A stretch of 63,979 nucleotides of DNA from an uncultured Cellvibrio sp. (GTDB taxonomy: Bacteria > Pseudomonadota > Gammaproteobacteria > Pseudomonadales > Cellvibrionaceae). The stretch is from contig CAMLML010000016.1 of assembly GCA_946481095.1 (NCBI GenBank), forward strand, positions 1 through 63,979, read 5' to 3'. The notes under the pieces were generated by a model. The model was not told the origin of the DNA. It searched no databases and saw only the letters and a list, made by a program, of their open reading frames with translations. Position numbers and translations under genes: made by a program. The stretch's first letter is position 1, and each line of letters opens with the position of its first letter. Below, in pieces: positions 50,948 through 60,114 of the stretch.

Positions 50948-50961
50948 ATTTGACACATAAA

Positions 50962-50989
50962 AAAGCCTCGTTAACATTAACGAGGCTTT
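50962..50989. terminator. Bidirectional terminator
   Basis: AAAGCCTCGTTAA CA TTAACGAGGCTTTA, a 13-base near-perfect stem, between tetR and the convergent CHAP gene. Confidence 0.85.
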
Positions 50990-51010
50990 ATATTTTTCGA
51001 TTTTTGAAGA

Positions 51011-51553
51011 CTATTCCATTTTAAGTTTGTAATGACAGTAGACATCAAGGCCGGGTTTGCCTTTATGGTAAATTTTTTTATTTTGATGCCAGACAATTTC
51101 GTTATTGGTGGAGTTGCCATCCACTGACTCCATGGTATTACTCGCGTAATCAATTCGGGTAACGATAAAATGATGATGCACTGCTTTACCTTTTGAATCC
51201 GGGGTTTCCCTGACGACGGCAACATCACCGGGGCGCATACCTTTGGCGCTCCAGGTTTTATCGATGCCGGCTCCTACAATGCCTTTTCCTGAAACCCATT
51301 TAACATCCAGTCCTCCGTATTTTTTTAACACGTAACAAGCAAAAATTCCGCACCAGGCAATTGACTGCCCATTGATTGAAATATTGCCACTGGCCTTTTT
51401 AAACTTTTCCAGATCGCCATTAGAGGGTGCCTTAAGCCCTGCCGTAGTAAATATATCGATCATTTCCAGGCTGGTAGGTTTCCAGTGGGTGTCTCCGTAC
51501 CAGGCATTTGCTTCGAACAATGCCCAGTCAACAATATCTAATCGCGTTGCCAT
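51011..51553 (-). CDS. CHAP-type cysteine amidase/peptidase without signal peptide
   Basis: 180 aa. Catalytic Cys68 in IAWCGIFACYVLKKYG, histidines 126-128 in VHHHFIVTRID and a polar residue region VDGNSTNN (145-150) match the Cys-His-Asn/Asp arrangement of CHAP/NlpC-P60 peptidoglycan hydrolases; MRPGDVAVV is the usual strand before the His. No signal peptide or wall-binding domain is seen, and AGGAG precedes the ATG. It could act in the cytosol, be delivered by a secretion system, or have lost its targeting. No secretion genes are nearby. Confidence 0.78.
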   Translation of the reverse strand: MATRLDIVDWALFEANAWYGDTHWKPTSLEMIDIFTTAGLKAPSNGDLEKFKKASGNISINGQSIAWCGIFACYVLKKYGGLDVKWVSGKGIVGAGIDKTWSAKGMRPGDVAVVRETPDSKGKAVHHHFIVTRIDYASNTMESVDGNSTNNEIVWHQNKKIYHKGKPGLDVYCHYKLKME

Positions 51554-51801
51554 ATGATCTCCTGAATTCAGATTGACGTTATAGAAATAAAAAAGGAAAG
51601 ATCGAAAATGCGTGATAATCCTGAACGCACGGATATTAACTCTCGGAAAAAACTTCGACTATCGCAGGATTTCAAGAAGTTGATCTGGATTATGTTTTTT
51701 TAATTTCACAGCCTGATTTCTTGAATAGACATGGGTTTTCGGGTAGATACCTGCATGGTCTATAAAGTCATATTTGAAAGCAGTCATCAACAGGAATCCA
51801 C

Positions 51802-52281
51802 ATGAACATCTATAAAACTCCCGACACAGATAGCTCAAAACCTGAAAGCCCGCAATTTAAACCAATCAATGCCATTTGTTATGGGTTATTGATATCGGTT
51901 GTACTCACCATGCTTGTCAGCATGGTTGAAGTCATGATTTTTGCAATCATTGTTGCGACAACACAAGGCAGTGAAAATATTTCTGCGGATTTTATGGCAG
52001 ACAATTCACTATTTTTGATCATTGATTTAATCGTAACGTTTGGCTGTTTGTTTTTTGCAGGAAAAATGACGGGTAAATATGCGGTTGGTCAGGAATTAAA
52101 ATTTGGATTGATAGTCGCTTCGCTGACACTTTTAATTTACGTTTTAATTTATTTCAGTATAGATGCCACTGCGAGTTATCCGGTTTGGTATGACTTGATG
52201 ACATACATCAATATTTTTGTCGCTATATTGTGGGGTGCCAAATCGGTTAAGCGATTTAATTCAAAATCGGATAAAGATTAA
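51802..52281 (+). CDS. Four-helix membrane protein of unknown function
   Basis: 159 aa. Hydrophilic N-terminus then four membrane helices (AICYGLLISVVLTMLVSMVE, LIIDLIVTFGCLFFAGKMTG, FGLIVASLTLLIYVLIYF and YINIFVAILWGAKSV). AGGA lies near the ATG. Unrecognised. It is divergent from the CHAP gene across a 248-base gap in which I saw no clear promoter. Confidence 0.6.
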   Translation: MNIYKTPDTDSSKPESPQFKPINAICYGLLISVVLTMLVSMVEVMIFAIIVATTQGSENISADFMADNSLFLIIDLIVTFGCLFFAGKMTGKYAVGQELKFGLIVASLTLLIYVLIYFSIDATASYPVWYDLMTYINIFVAILWGAKSVKRFNSKSDKD

Positions 52282-52311
52282 AGAGCGGACTGATCAGGTT
52301 TATTTTTAAAT

Positions 52312-52339
52312 AAAAAAAGCCCGGTAATAAAACCCGGGC
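52312..52339 (-). terminator. Terminator of the xylan operon
   Basis: GCCCGG/CCGGGC stem (52319-52324 with 52334-52339). On the minus strand it is followed by TTTTTTTATTT. It closes the cluster after the CE1 gene. Confidence 0.78.
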
Positions 52340-52400
52340 AACAACGGTACTAACAACACACAACAAAAACTTTTTATAAAACGATTACGCAATCACAAGA

Positions 52401-54107
52401 TTAAAACTGGCTGATAAATTTCCAGGCTTCTTGTGGAATCCAACTTTCTGGTTGGCCTGCATCATGTTGAGATGGCCAGTGACCGCCATCAAATGCACAC
52501 CAACGTACGGGATAACCTGCAGTACAGTTTTGATATGAAGTACAAATGTGCGTACCACTTCCGCGTGCGGGTTCTAATGGATTTTGTGCCGTGCATCGGT
52601 TGTTTCTCACAGCGCGATCACGTAGCGAACGGCCTTGAGCAATACTCAACACGTTGTCGTCCAAACCGTGAGTTGCAAAATAAGCAATCGGTTGGGTTCC
52701 ACCATCACAACCACTTAGTTGCGCGCCTGCGTAAAGTGCAACACCGCGAAATACATTCGCACGTGCACAGGCAATTGCGTTGGACATGCCAGCACCGTAA
52801 CTAAAACCGGTGGCGAAAATTCGGCTTTTGTCGATACAGAAATTGGTTTGGATTTGATTGAGTATGGCGTCAGTGAATGCGATGTCGCGACCACCACTAT
52901 TGGCCCAACCTTTATCAATACCTTCAGGAGCGATAAAGATGGTGCTGTTTTGCGCAAGGTTCCAAAGTCCGTAATAAGGCGTTTCGGTCGCAGAACCATT
53001 ACCACCATTAGCGACTTGAGTGGCGTCGCCATTCAACCAGTGATAACCAATAATTAAACGATAGGGATTTTGATTATTGTAATTATCGGGTACACGCAAA
53101 ATGTAAGAGCGATTTAACCCATTAACGTTGAGATTAATCCGACCGTTTTGCAGACCACGTGCTTTGCCACAACCAGCAGTTCCATTTGGGTTGGTAGCAA
53201 TGCTGCTGGCAGAAGAACTGCTGCGAGAAGAAGACTGCACAGAAGAACTGCTGACAGAACCACAACTACCCGCTTTCACTGTGCCACCGGCAATGGTCAC
53301 CGAATCAATATTCGGTAAACCTTCAGCCGTTAACGAAGACAGTTGCAGCATATTATTGCCCTGCACCAGATCCACCTCGATGCTAAGGGTTTGCCAATTG
53401 GTCCAACTGCCGGTTGCAGGCAAACTCAAGGTGTAATTACCGTTGCTACCGCCGTTGATGACCAATGAGCCATTACGATTTGTGGTTCCGCCGTTGGCAA
53501 AACGGAAGGTCAGTGTGTGACGGCTACTGGTGGCAGCATCAACTGCCCAGACAACCGCAGCGCCTTGCGCATTATTGGTATTGGCGAAACCTGCACCGGT
53601 AAAGCCCGCATGGTTGGTATCGACAGTTCCATCCACACGACAGAATCCTGATTGCGATTCCTGAATCAGCAACGAAGCTTGTGCCGATGTACTGGAACGG
53701 GAAGAAGACGAGGTCACTGCTGTCGAAGAGCTTGAGCGTGAACTGACAGAAGACCCACAGACTGCGCCATTAATGGTTGGACGCTCGGCAGAGCCACCAT
53801 TTTTTGAACCCTGAATACCAAAAGAAACGGACTGGCCAGCTGCAATGTTGCCGTTCCAATTCAGGTTGGTTGCTGTGTAAGGGTTGGTGCCGGAGAAATT
53901 GGCATTCCAGCCACTGCTCATGCGATTGTTGGCGTATTGCCAATTCACATTCCAATTATTAACGGCTGCACCTGTGTCATTTTTGATGGTGATGCTGGCG
54001 GTAAATCCACTCGACCATTCGCTGTCCAGACTATAAATACAGGAAGCTATTGCTGTTTGCGACCAAATTGAAATCAGTGCTCCTGCAAGAATTATTCGGT
54101 TTTTCAT
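52401..54107 (-). CDS. CBM2-CBM35-CE1 feruloyl esterase
   Basis: 568 aa. Signal peptide, CBM2 (about 22-117; paired Cys, DSEWSSGFTASITIKNDTG), Ser linker, CBM35-like module (about 155-285; NGGSNGNYTLSLPATGSW), Ser linker, then a CE1 alpha/beta-hydrolase (about 305-568). The nucleophile elbow is ATGFSYGAGMSN; acid and His lie in THGLDDNV and DGGHWPSQHDAG. It resembles feruloyl esterases that free ferulate from arabinoxylan, with a related polyhydroxybutyrate-depolymerase-like fold. Last gene of the xylan operon. Confidence 0.85.
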   Translation of the reverse strand: MKNRIILAGALISIWSQTAIASCIYSLDSEWSSGFTASITIKNDTGAAVNNWNVNWQYANNRMSSGWNANFSGTNPYTATNLNWNGNIAAGQSVSFGIQGSKNGGSAERPTINGAVCGSSVSSRSSSSTAVTSSSSRSSTSAQASLLIQESQSGFCRVDGTVDTNHAGFTGAGFANTNNAQGAAVVWAVDAATSSRHTLTFRFANGGTTNRNGSLVINGGSNGNYTLSLPATGSWTNWQTLSIEVDLVQGNNMLQLSSLTAEGLPNIDSVTIAGGTVKAGSCGSVSSSSVQSSSRSSSSASSIATNPNGTAGCGKARGLQNGRINLNVNGLNRSYILRVPDNYNNQNPYRLIIGYHWLNGDATQVANGGNGSATETPYYGLWNLAQNSTIFIAPEGIDKGWANSGGRDIAFTDAILNQIQTNFCIDKSRIFATGFSYGAGMSNAIACARANVFRGVALYAGAQLSGCDGGTQPIAYFATHGLDDNVLSIAQGRSLRDRAVRNNRCTAQNPLEPARGSGTHICTSYQNCTAGYPVRWCAFDGGHWPSQHDAGQPESWIPQEAWKFISQF

Positions 54108-54145
54108 TGTTATTTCCCCAATTAAGCGAAATTATGGCGATACGA

Positions 54146-54176
54146 AACTACGCGGCCAGAATGTGGCCACGTAGTT
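54146..54176. other. Strong intercistronic hairpin between the GH62 and CE1 genes
   Basis: AACTACG and GGCCA pair with TGGCC and CGTAGTT (one C/A mismatch) around GAATG. T5-6 follows on the plus strand, where no gene would use it; in the operon's minus-strand mRNA it is a stem followed by only UUU. It may stabilise the upstream message or partly terminate it. Confidence 0.6.
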
Positions 54177-54189
54177 TTTTTACCTGCAG

Positions 54190-56127
54190 TTATTTGTTCA
54201 GTCGCAGCAAACCCAATTTATAAGGAATGGTGTTGTACTGCCCGTCAGGGCTAGGACCTGCTTCACCTTGATAAAGGAACTCTAAATTACAAGGATCAAC
54301 AGTCAGGCGCTCGTCATAACCTGAACGAATCAACTCACCATGGCTAATACCATTCGCCCATTTTCCAGAAGGCCAGGTCACGTTGTTATTGCCGGCAAAT
54401 GGGTTGGCATCTGTGTCAGCCAAGGCTGTCCAGGGACCATCCAAACTGGTTGATGTCCAGGAGCGGAACATGCGCGGGCCACTTGGCCAAGCCTCAACCA
54501 TCAGCAAATATTTATTTTGGCCATCCAGCTTGTAAACGTTTGGTGCTTCAAACAGATACTGGTTGCCATTGCCTCTGTGATCTTCCATTACGATTGAATA
54601 ACCCGAGAAATTGGGGAAATTGCCAATGGTGGTTTTAGACATGTAGAGCACGCCGTCATCGCGTGAGAAGTACAGGTAGCAGTGGGTATCGTTACAAATC
54701 ACCCAGAAATCCAGCGCGCCTGCAGGCTCACCTTGTAACAGTTTTTGCTTGGCTGACCAGTTGGGGCTGGCGATGTTGTCAGTAGTCGCGTATGCACCAC
54801 CCCATTGGGTAATCAAATACCATTTGTTATGCGGACGGAAGAAAAATACCTGCGGCGCAACAGTATTACCAACACGGCTGCCATTCATGGAAATGTGCGG
54901 CGCTTGTTGTGCAGTGTTCCAATCCGTAAAGCTGGTGTACATGGACTTATAGGCGGTGTCATAGTAGGTCGCGTACACATGGTAAGTGCCGTTGTATTTC
55001 ACAACCGATGGATCTTTAATGGATTTCCAATTTGCATTTTTAGGGCTAATTAACGGCCCGGTAGAAGTCCATCTTAATGGTGCTTTCAACTCACAGGTTT
55101 GTGACGGTGCGCTTGAAGAAGAACTTCTGGAAGAACTTCGTGAGCTGCTGCTGGAACTGGAACCGGCTTGCCCACCGATAGAGAAGTCATCGGCATAGTA
55201 ACTGGAGCTGGTGTCAGAGGCTTCAATGATGAAATGCTGGAAGGCGGTAGAACCTGTATGGGTGTAATAGCCTTGCAACAAACGCCATTCACTGGCTGTC
55301 GCTGTTGCGGTCGCCACTCTTGAATACTCGTTGTAGGTTGATGTGTCGGAATCATCCTGACGTTTGGCGGTGAGGTTGATCACTGTGTCAGGCGTACCCG
55401 GAGCCAGTTTCACCCAAACAGCAACATCGTATTGATTACCGTTGGCCAGAGAGCCCGGATTGAAGGTAATGCCATTCCAGTTCGCTGTTCTACCGGTAAT
55501 AAGGGCACTGGCCGAGCCACTGCGTCTGTCGGCAGTAGAGCGAGTGACGGTAGCCGCTGTCGAACCCCAGTTGGTCAAACCACTTTCAACCCCGCCGTTT
55601 TGGGCGAAGTTATTGGCAGGTACGTTGTAACCGCTGTTGGATGAAACAGAAACTGAACTTGAGCGTGAAGAAGAGCTGGATCGTGACAAGCTTGAAACAG
55701 AGCTTGAACGAGGCGAGCTAACAGCACTGCCACCGCAGGCAGCACCGGTCACTGCAGGACGTTCTGCACTGCCACCGTTTTTGGTGCCCTGAAATCCAAA
55801 GGACACTGATTGCCCGGCAGGAATACTGCTATTCCATGAGAGGTTGCTGGCAGAGTAAGGGTTTGAACCGGAAAAGTTGGCATTCCAACCACCGGCCATG
55901 CGGTTGGTTGAATATTGCCAAGCCACGTTCCAACCATTAATCGCTGCTCCTGTGTCGTTTTTGATGGTGATACTGGCGGTAAAGCCTGTAGACCATTCAC
56001 TATCGACGCTATAAGTACAAGCTGCTGTTGCTGTTTGGGATAAAACCGCCAGAGCACCGACACCCATCAAACCACAAGTACGTTTCAGTACCCGGGCGAA
56101 GGCGTTGGGATATAGATAATTATTCAT
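54190..56127 (-). CDS. CBM2-CBM22/4-like-GH62 alpha-L-arabinofuranosidase
   Basis: 645 aa from the ATG at 56127, with GGAG nine bases upstream. Signal peptide, CBM2, Ser/Arg linker, a CBM22/CBM4-type sandwich (NGGVESGLTNWGSTAATVTR, GYYTHTGSTAFQHFIIEASD), second linker, and a GH62 domain beginning LRWTSTGPLISPKNANWKS with KDPSVVKYNGTYHVYAT and WGGAYATTDNIASP. GH62 removes arabinose from arabinoxylan. Its CBM2 DNA is identical over 290 bases to the GH10 gene's, while its sandwich module is similar but diverged. Confidence 0.92.
   Translation of the reverse strand: MNNYLYPNAFARVLKRTCGLMGVGALAVLSQTATAACTYSVDSEWSTGFTASITIKNDTGAAINGWNVAWQYSTNRMAGGWNANFSGSNPYSASNLSWNSSIPAGQSVSFGFQGTKNGGSAERPAVTGAACGGSAVSSPRSSSVSSLSRSSSSSRSSSVSVSSNSGYNVPANNFAQNGGVESGLTNWGSTAATVTRSTADRRSGSASALITGRTANWNGITFNPGSLANGNQYDVAVWVKLAPGTPDTVINLTAKRQDDSDTSTYNEYSRVATATATASEWRLLQGYYTHTGSTAFQHFIIEASDTSSSYYADDFSIGGQAGSSSSSSSRSSSRSSSSSAPSQTCELKAPLRWTSTGPLISPKNANWKSIKDPSVVKYNGTYHVYATYYDTAYKSMYTSFTDWNTAQQAPHISMNGSRVGNTVAPQVFFFRPHNKWYLITQWGGAYATTDNIASPNWSAKQKLLQGEPAGALDFWVICNDTHCYLYFSRDDGVLYMSKTTIGNFPNFSGYSIVMEDHRGNGNQYLFEAPNVYKLDGQNKYLLMVEAWPSGPRMFRSWTSTSLDGPWTALADTDANPFAGNNNVTWPSGKWANGISHGELIRSGYDERLTVDPCNLEFLYQGEAGPSPDGQYNTIPYKLGLLRLNK
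55715..56004. repeat. 290-bp exact repeat, copy 1 (CBM2 of the GH62 gene)
   Basis: Reads identically, base for base, to 57631-57920, including synonymous sites. It covers most of the CBM2 coding sequence and the start of the Ser linker. Divergence begins at both edges. Confidence 0.92.
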
Positions 56128-56156
56128 TGTCATAATCTCCGTTAAAAAGGTTTCAT

Positions 56157-56185
56157 CGGCTCAGGAAATCCATTTCCATGAGCCG
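56157..56185. other. Intercistronic hairpin between the GH10 and GH62 genes
   Basis: CGGCTCA pairs with TGAGCCG, and inner GGAAA with TTTCC (one unpaired A), around a four-base loop. On the minus strand CCTTTTT follows eight bases later, so it may be a weak terminator or a processing/stability element in the polycistronic mRNA. Confidence 0.55.
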
Positions 56186-56195
56186 GATAAACGAT

Positions 56196-57998
56196 TTATT
56201 TATTGATGTAATTGTTGAGTAACCAGGTCATTGCAGGACGTGGTGTACCGTTATCGGAAATCAGGCCTGAGCCTTCGATCCAGGTTCTGCCGCTTACATA
56301 ACCCCAAATGGTGATGCCTTTAACATGAGGGTGATCCCAGAACACAGGGAAATGCGCCTGGAAGTTCTGAAGTTGAACTTGATCATTGGTATCACCAATA
56401 TCGTATTCAGAGATGTAAATGGGCTTGCCCACCTGATTCCAGATATTGTCGATAGCCGTTTTCACTTGTGCTGCTGTCATACCTTTCAATTCGTGAGCTT
56501 GCAGGCCAACCGCATCGATATAGTTGCCTTGAGCTTTTGCGAGCGTAATAAACTCGTTGTGCTGCCAGCGAATATTGTTGTAGTCGTTCAGAATCAGAAT
56601 TGAGTTGGGGCAGTATTGGCGAGCCAGTTGGAATACACGTTGAATCCAGTTATTACCAAAGGCTTTTTGTGCATAACCTGCAGGTTGGTGACCAGGTACA
56701 GCTTCGTTAACCACGTCGATCATGGCAGTGTCCGGATAACGGGTACAGTAATCGCGAATCCACTCTTCAATCTCGGCTGCCGTGTCTGCTGCGTTCAGGT
56801 TGTTGATCCAGGAAGGAGACTGTGCGCCCCACACAAAGGTATGTGCTTTTACAGGGATATTATTGGCACGGGCATATGCATAAATACGATCAACAGGTGC
56901 CCAGTTGTAGACATCACGGGTACCTTCAACTGAACCCCATTTGCCTTCGTTTTCGCCTGTGATTTGATTCCAGTAACGATTGAAATCAGATCTCACTGCA
57001 CCGGAAGTTGTAATGTTGCCAATAAACTTTTTGGTAGTGGCGGCAGTACTTGAAGAACTTCTGGACGAGCTTCTTGAAGAGCTGGAGCTGCTGGAACCGG
57101 CTTGCCCGCTGATAGTGAAATCATCCGCGTAGATGCTTACCGTTGTATTGGTGCTTTCGATGATGAAATGTTGGAAAGCCGTAGAACCTGTATGGGTGTA
57201 ATAGCCTTGCAACAAACGCCACTCACTGGCTGTCGCCGTTGCAGTAGTTACCTGGGTGTATTCGTTGTAGGTTGAGGTATCAGAATCGTCCTGACGTTTT
57301 GCTGTCAGCTGGACAACAGAGTCCGGGCTACCAGCAGCCAGTTTTACCCAAACCCCTACAGCGTATTGGTTGCCGTTAACCAGTGAACCTGGATTGAAAG
57401 TCAGGCCATGCCAGTTGGCTGTGCGTCCGCTAATCAGGGCACTGGCAGAACCGCTACGGCTGTCGGCTGTAGAACGGGTCAAAGTGCCTGAAGTGGTTCC
57501 CCAGTTAGTCAGGCCGCTTTCAACACCACCATTTTGGGCAAAGTTATTGGCAACAGATGAAGCAACCGAGCTTGATGAACGTGAAGACGAACTTGATCGG
57601 GAAGAACTGGCAACCGAGCTGGAGCGTGATGAGCTAACAGCACTGCCACCGCAGGCAGCACCGGTCACTGCAGGACGTTCTGCACTGCCACCGTTTTTGG
57701 TGCCCTGAAATCCAAAGGACACTGATTGCCCGGCAGGAATACTGCTATTCCATGAGAGGTTGCTGGCAGAGTAAGGGTTTGAACCGGAAAAGTTGGCATT
57801 CCAACCACCGGCCATGCGGTTGGTTGAATATTGCCAAGCCACGTTCCAACCATTAATCGCTGCTCCTGTGTCGTTTTTGATGGTGATACTGGCGGTAAAG
57901 CCTGTAGACCATTCACTATCAACGTTGTAGGTGCAAACGGCCGCCGCTGTTTGTGATAGGGCCAGGGCAAGACCCAGGGCCAATTTTGTTTTATACAT
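56196..57998 (-). CDS. CBM2-CBM22/4-like-GH10 endo-1,4-beta-xylanase
   Basis: 600 aa, secreted. Signal peptide (LALGLALALSQTAAA), CBM2 (about 21-118), Ser linker, CBM22/4-type sandwich, Ser/Arg linker, then GH10 (about 322-600). Acid/base Glu432 lies in DVVNEA and nucleophile Glu531 in YISEYDIG; HTFVWGAQSPSW and ITIWGYVSGRTW are also family motifs. It cuts the xylan backbone. GGAG is seven bases before the ATG. Gap to the GH43 gene is 51 bases with no terminator. Confidence 0.95.
   Translation of the reverse strand: MYKTKLALGLALALSQTAAAVCTYNVDSEWSTGFTASITIKNDTGAAINGWNVAWQYSTNRMAGGWNANFSGSNPYSASNLSWNSSIPAGQSVSFGFQGTKNGGSAERPAVTGAACGGSAVSSSRSSSVASSSRSSSSSRSSSSVASSVANNFAQNGGVESGLTNWGTTSGTLTRSTADSRSGSASALISGRTANWHGLTFNPGSLVNGNQYAVGVWVKLAAGSPDSVVQLTAKRQDDSDTSTYNEYTQVTTATATASEWRLLQGYYTHTGSTAFQHFIIESTNTTVSIYADDFTISGQAGSSSSSSSRSSSRSSSSTAATTKKFIGNITTSGAVRSDFNRYWNQITGENEGKWGSVEGTRDVYNWAPVDRIYAYARANNIPVKAHTFVWGAQSPSWINNLNAADTAAEIEEWIRDYCTRYPDTAMIDVVNEAVPGHQPAGYAQKAFGNNWIQRVFQLARQYCPNSILILNDYNNIRWQHNEFITLAKAQGNYIDAVGLQAHELKGMTAAQVKTAIDNIWNQVGKPIYISEYDIGDTNDQVQLQNFQAHFPVFWDHPHVKGITIWGYVSGRTWIEGSGLISDNGTPRPAMTWLLNNYINK
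57631..57920. repeat. 290-bp exact repeat, copy 2 (CBM2 of the GH10 gene)
   Basis: Identical to 55715-56004, in the same orientation, 1.9 kb away. See copy 1. Confidence 0.92.
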
Positions 57999-58049
57999 TA
58001 TTTGTCTCCGTTAATTATGGTTAAAGGTGTGTGTAAGGATTACTGCTGA

Positions 58050-60050
58050 TCACTGCCCCAATCGGTAGTAGTCAAAATCCACGTAGCCACCGGTTTGCTG
58101 GGTTCCATAGTTGAACAAGGCGAAGCGATAACCCATGAAATGCTTCAGGTCATAGGTCATGCGAAGCGTTGAACCTATGGCTGTCCAATTGGTACCGTTC
58201 AGGCTGTAATAAAAAGTGGCCTGGTCGGTTTGGTTACGGAAGTCCATATCGATGCGCAAGAACACGCGATCCTGAAATAACCCTATACGGGTAACTTCCC
58301 GTGGGGTGCCGGATGTGGTATCGACCATTACTATGGATCTGCTACCACCGGATTTGTTGATTCCTACAAAACCATAACGCGCTTGCAAAGCACCCAAGCC
58401 GGCATAATCACCATCTTTCATGTTGGCCGTTTCCAGAGCGACGCGCGCTGAGCTTTGCGGGCCAAAAGCGCGTTGGGTCAGGGAGTTACGGGCGTTAACG
58501 AAGCTGGAGTCCAGACGTTTGTTAGTGAGTCGCAAATAGCCGGGCCTGCTAAGCAGCGACCAACCACTGTTGTCGGGGTTGTGGTTCCATTGCCAATGCA
58601 AAGGAAGTTTTGAGCTGCCCTGGGTGCCCTGGTTGAACTCATCGGAAGTGACTATGCCACCCAGCCCCTGCCCTTGAACGCTGAAGCTCAATTTTTGTGG
58701 CACCTTGCCGCCGATTCCCATCACTGGCCAGCCGTCTTGCCAGGTCACTGGAACCAAATACGGAATACGTCCCACAGCACCGCTATCGCGAAACAGGAAT
58801 GCGTACCAATTACCACTTGGCGTATCAACCAGTCCGCCTTGTGCAACCCCTTGATCTTGCAGGGCAACACGACCTTCATAGGGGCCGGTCAAACTGTTGG
58901 AGCGGAAAATTAATTGGGTGCGCGATTTGCCTGAAGGCCAGGTAATCAATGAAACGTAATAACGGCCGTTGATCTTTTGCAGATGTGTACCTTCCGGACG
59001 GACAATAAAATCGGAACCGGCAACAGAAGAGGCTTTCGAGATAATGGTTTGGTTCAAACCACCGGATTTGATCGCCGAAGCATCAGCGGTCAACTCGATG
59101 ATTTTGATATCGTCTATGCCATAAGCCAGAAACACGCGGCCATTTTCAAAAAACAACGAACTGTCGTGGTACAAGCCATTCAGGACAGAAGTAGTCCATG
59201 GCCCGGCCTCGATGTTGGTGGTTTTATAGATGTAGGTTCGGTTAGTGGTGTAGGAAAAGGTGCTGACGTAATAGGTGCCGTCCACATAGCGGATACTGCT
59301 GGCCCAGGAGCCTTTGCCGTAGGCGTTTTCACCATTGACCAGATTTTGCTGGTTGTTGCTAACCAGGGTGTCATAAGCGTAATTCACCGTAGTCCAATTG
59401 ATCAGATCTTTGGATTTCATGATCGGCACACCGGGACTCATGTGCATGGTGGTACTGCTCATGTAGTAGGTGTCGCCAACACGAATTATTGATGGATCAG
59501 GAACGTCTGCCCAAATCACCGGATTACTGGCTTCTACCAAACTGGCTACAGAAGATGAACTGGAGCTGCGCGATGAAGAAGAGCTTCTGGATGAGCTGGA
59601 TCGTGAAGAACTCACTATCGGCGAAGATGACACTGATGATATGGAAGATGAGCGAGATAATGACGAAGATCGTGAAGAAGAAACGGTACTTCCACAGAGG
59701 CTGCCATTGATAACAGGCACTTCGGCAACAGCACCCTTGGTTCCCTGAAATCCAAACTCGACGGTTTGATTGGGTTGGATGTTGCCATTCCAGGAAAGAT
59801 GGGTAGCAGAGTAAGGGTTGCTTCCCGACACATTGGCATTCCAGCTGTTGCTCAGGCGATTGTCCCCGGAATATTGCCAGGACACAGACCAGCCATTAAT
59901 AGTACTGCCAGTGTTGTTGGTGATTTTGATAGCGGCAGTAAAACCACTACCCCATTGGTTGGTGACTTGATATTGGCAAGCGGCTTGGGCGTTGAGCCCG
60001 ATCAGGGCGCAAGCAAGCCCGGCAATAATTGGTTTCATAGGTTTCATCAT
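58050..60050 (-). CDS. CBM2-GH43 glycosidase (arabinofuranosidase/xylosidase type)
   Basis: 666 aa, secreted. Signal peptide, CBM2 (about 24-118), a long Ser linker, then a five-bladed GH43 domain starting [20 protein letters not shown] (catalytic base Asp), with [16 protein letters not shown] and the acid Glu in [15 protein letters not shown], followed by a C-terminal beta-sandwich (about 480-666, [19 protein letters not shown]) as in GH43 subfamilies acting on arabinoxylan. Exact specificity cannot be read. GGGA is six bases before the ATG. Confidence 0.9.
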   Translation of the reverse strand: MMKPMKPIIAGLACALIGLNAQAACQYQVTNQWGSGFTAAIKITNNTGSTINGWSVSWQYSGDNRLSNSWNANVSGSNPYSATHLSWNGNIQPNQTVEFGFQGTKGAVAEVPVINGSLCGSTVSSSRSSSLSRSSSISSVSSSPIVSSSRSSSSRSSSSSRSSSSSSVASLVEASNPVIWADVPDPSIIRVGDTYYMSSTTMHMSPGVPIMKSKDLINWTTVNYAYDTLVSNNQQNLVNGENAYGKGSWASSIRYVDGTYYVSTFSYTTNRTYIYKTTNIEAGPWTTSVLNGLYHDSSLFFENGRVFLAYGIDDIKIIELTADASAIKSGGLNQTIISKASSVAGSDFIVRPEGTHLQKINGRYYVSLITWPSGKSRTQLIFRSNSLTGPYEGRVALQDQGVAQGGLVDTPSGNWYAFLFRDSGAVGRIPYLVPVTWQDGWPVMGIGGKVPQKLSFSVQGQGLGGIVTSDEFNQGTQGSSKLPLHWQWNHNPDNSGWSLLSRPGYLRLTNKRLDSSFVNARNSLTQRAFGPQSSARVALETANMKDGDYAGLGALQARYGFVGINKSGGSRSIVMVDTTSGTPREVTRIGLFQDRVFLRIDMDFRNQTDQATFYYSLNGTNWTAIGSTLRMTYDLKHFMGYRFALFNYGTQQTGGYVDFDYYRLGQ

Positions 60051-60114
60051 CTTGTTTCCCGGTGGTTTTCAGCTGAACCTCAAGCATCCCTGCAATCAAG
60101 CCGGTTAATTTTTA

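Noticed and set aside
51608..51703. 31-codon plus-strand frame with a weak AGGA before its ATG
   Set aside because: Too short, with no conservation evidence and no coupling to the next gene.
54146..54181. Plus-strand terminator reading of the GH62/CE1 hairpin
   Set aside because: It has the classic stem plus T-run on the plus strand but no plus-strand gene lies upstream, so I list it only as a hairpin.
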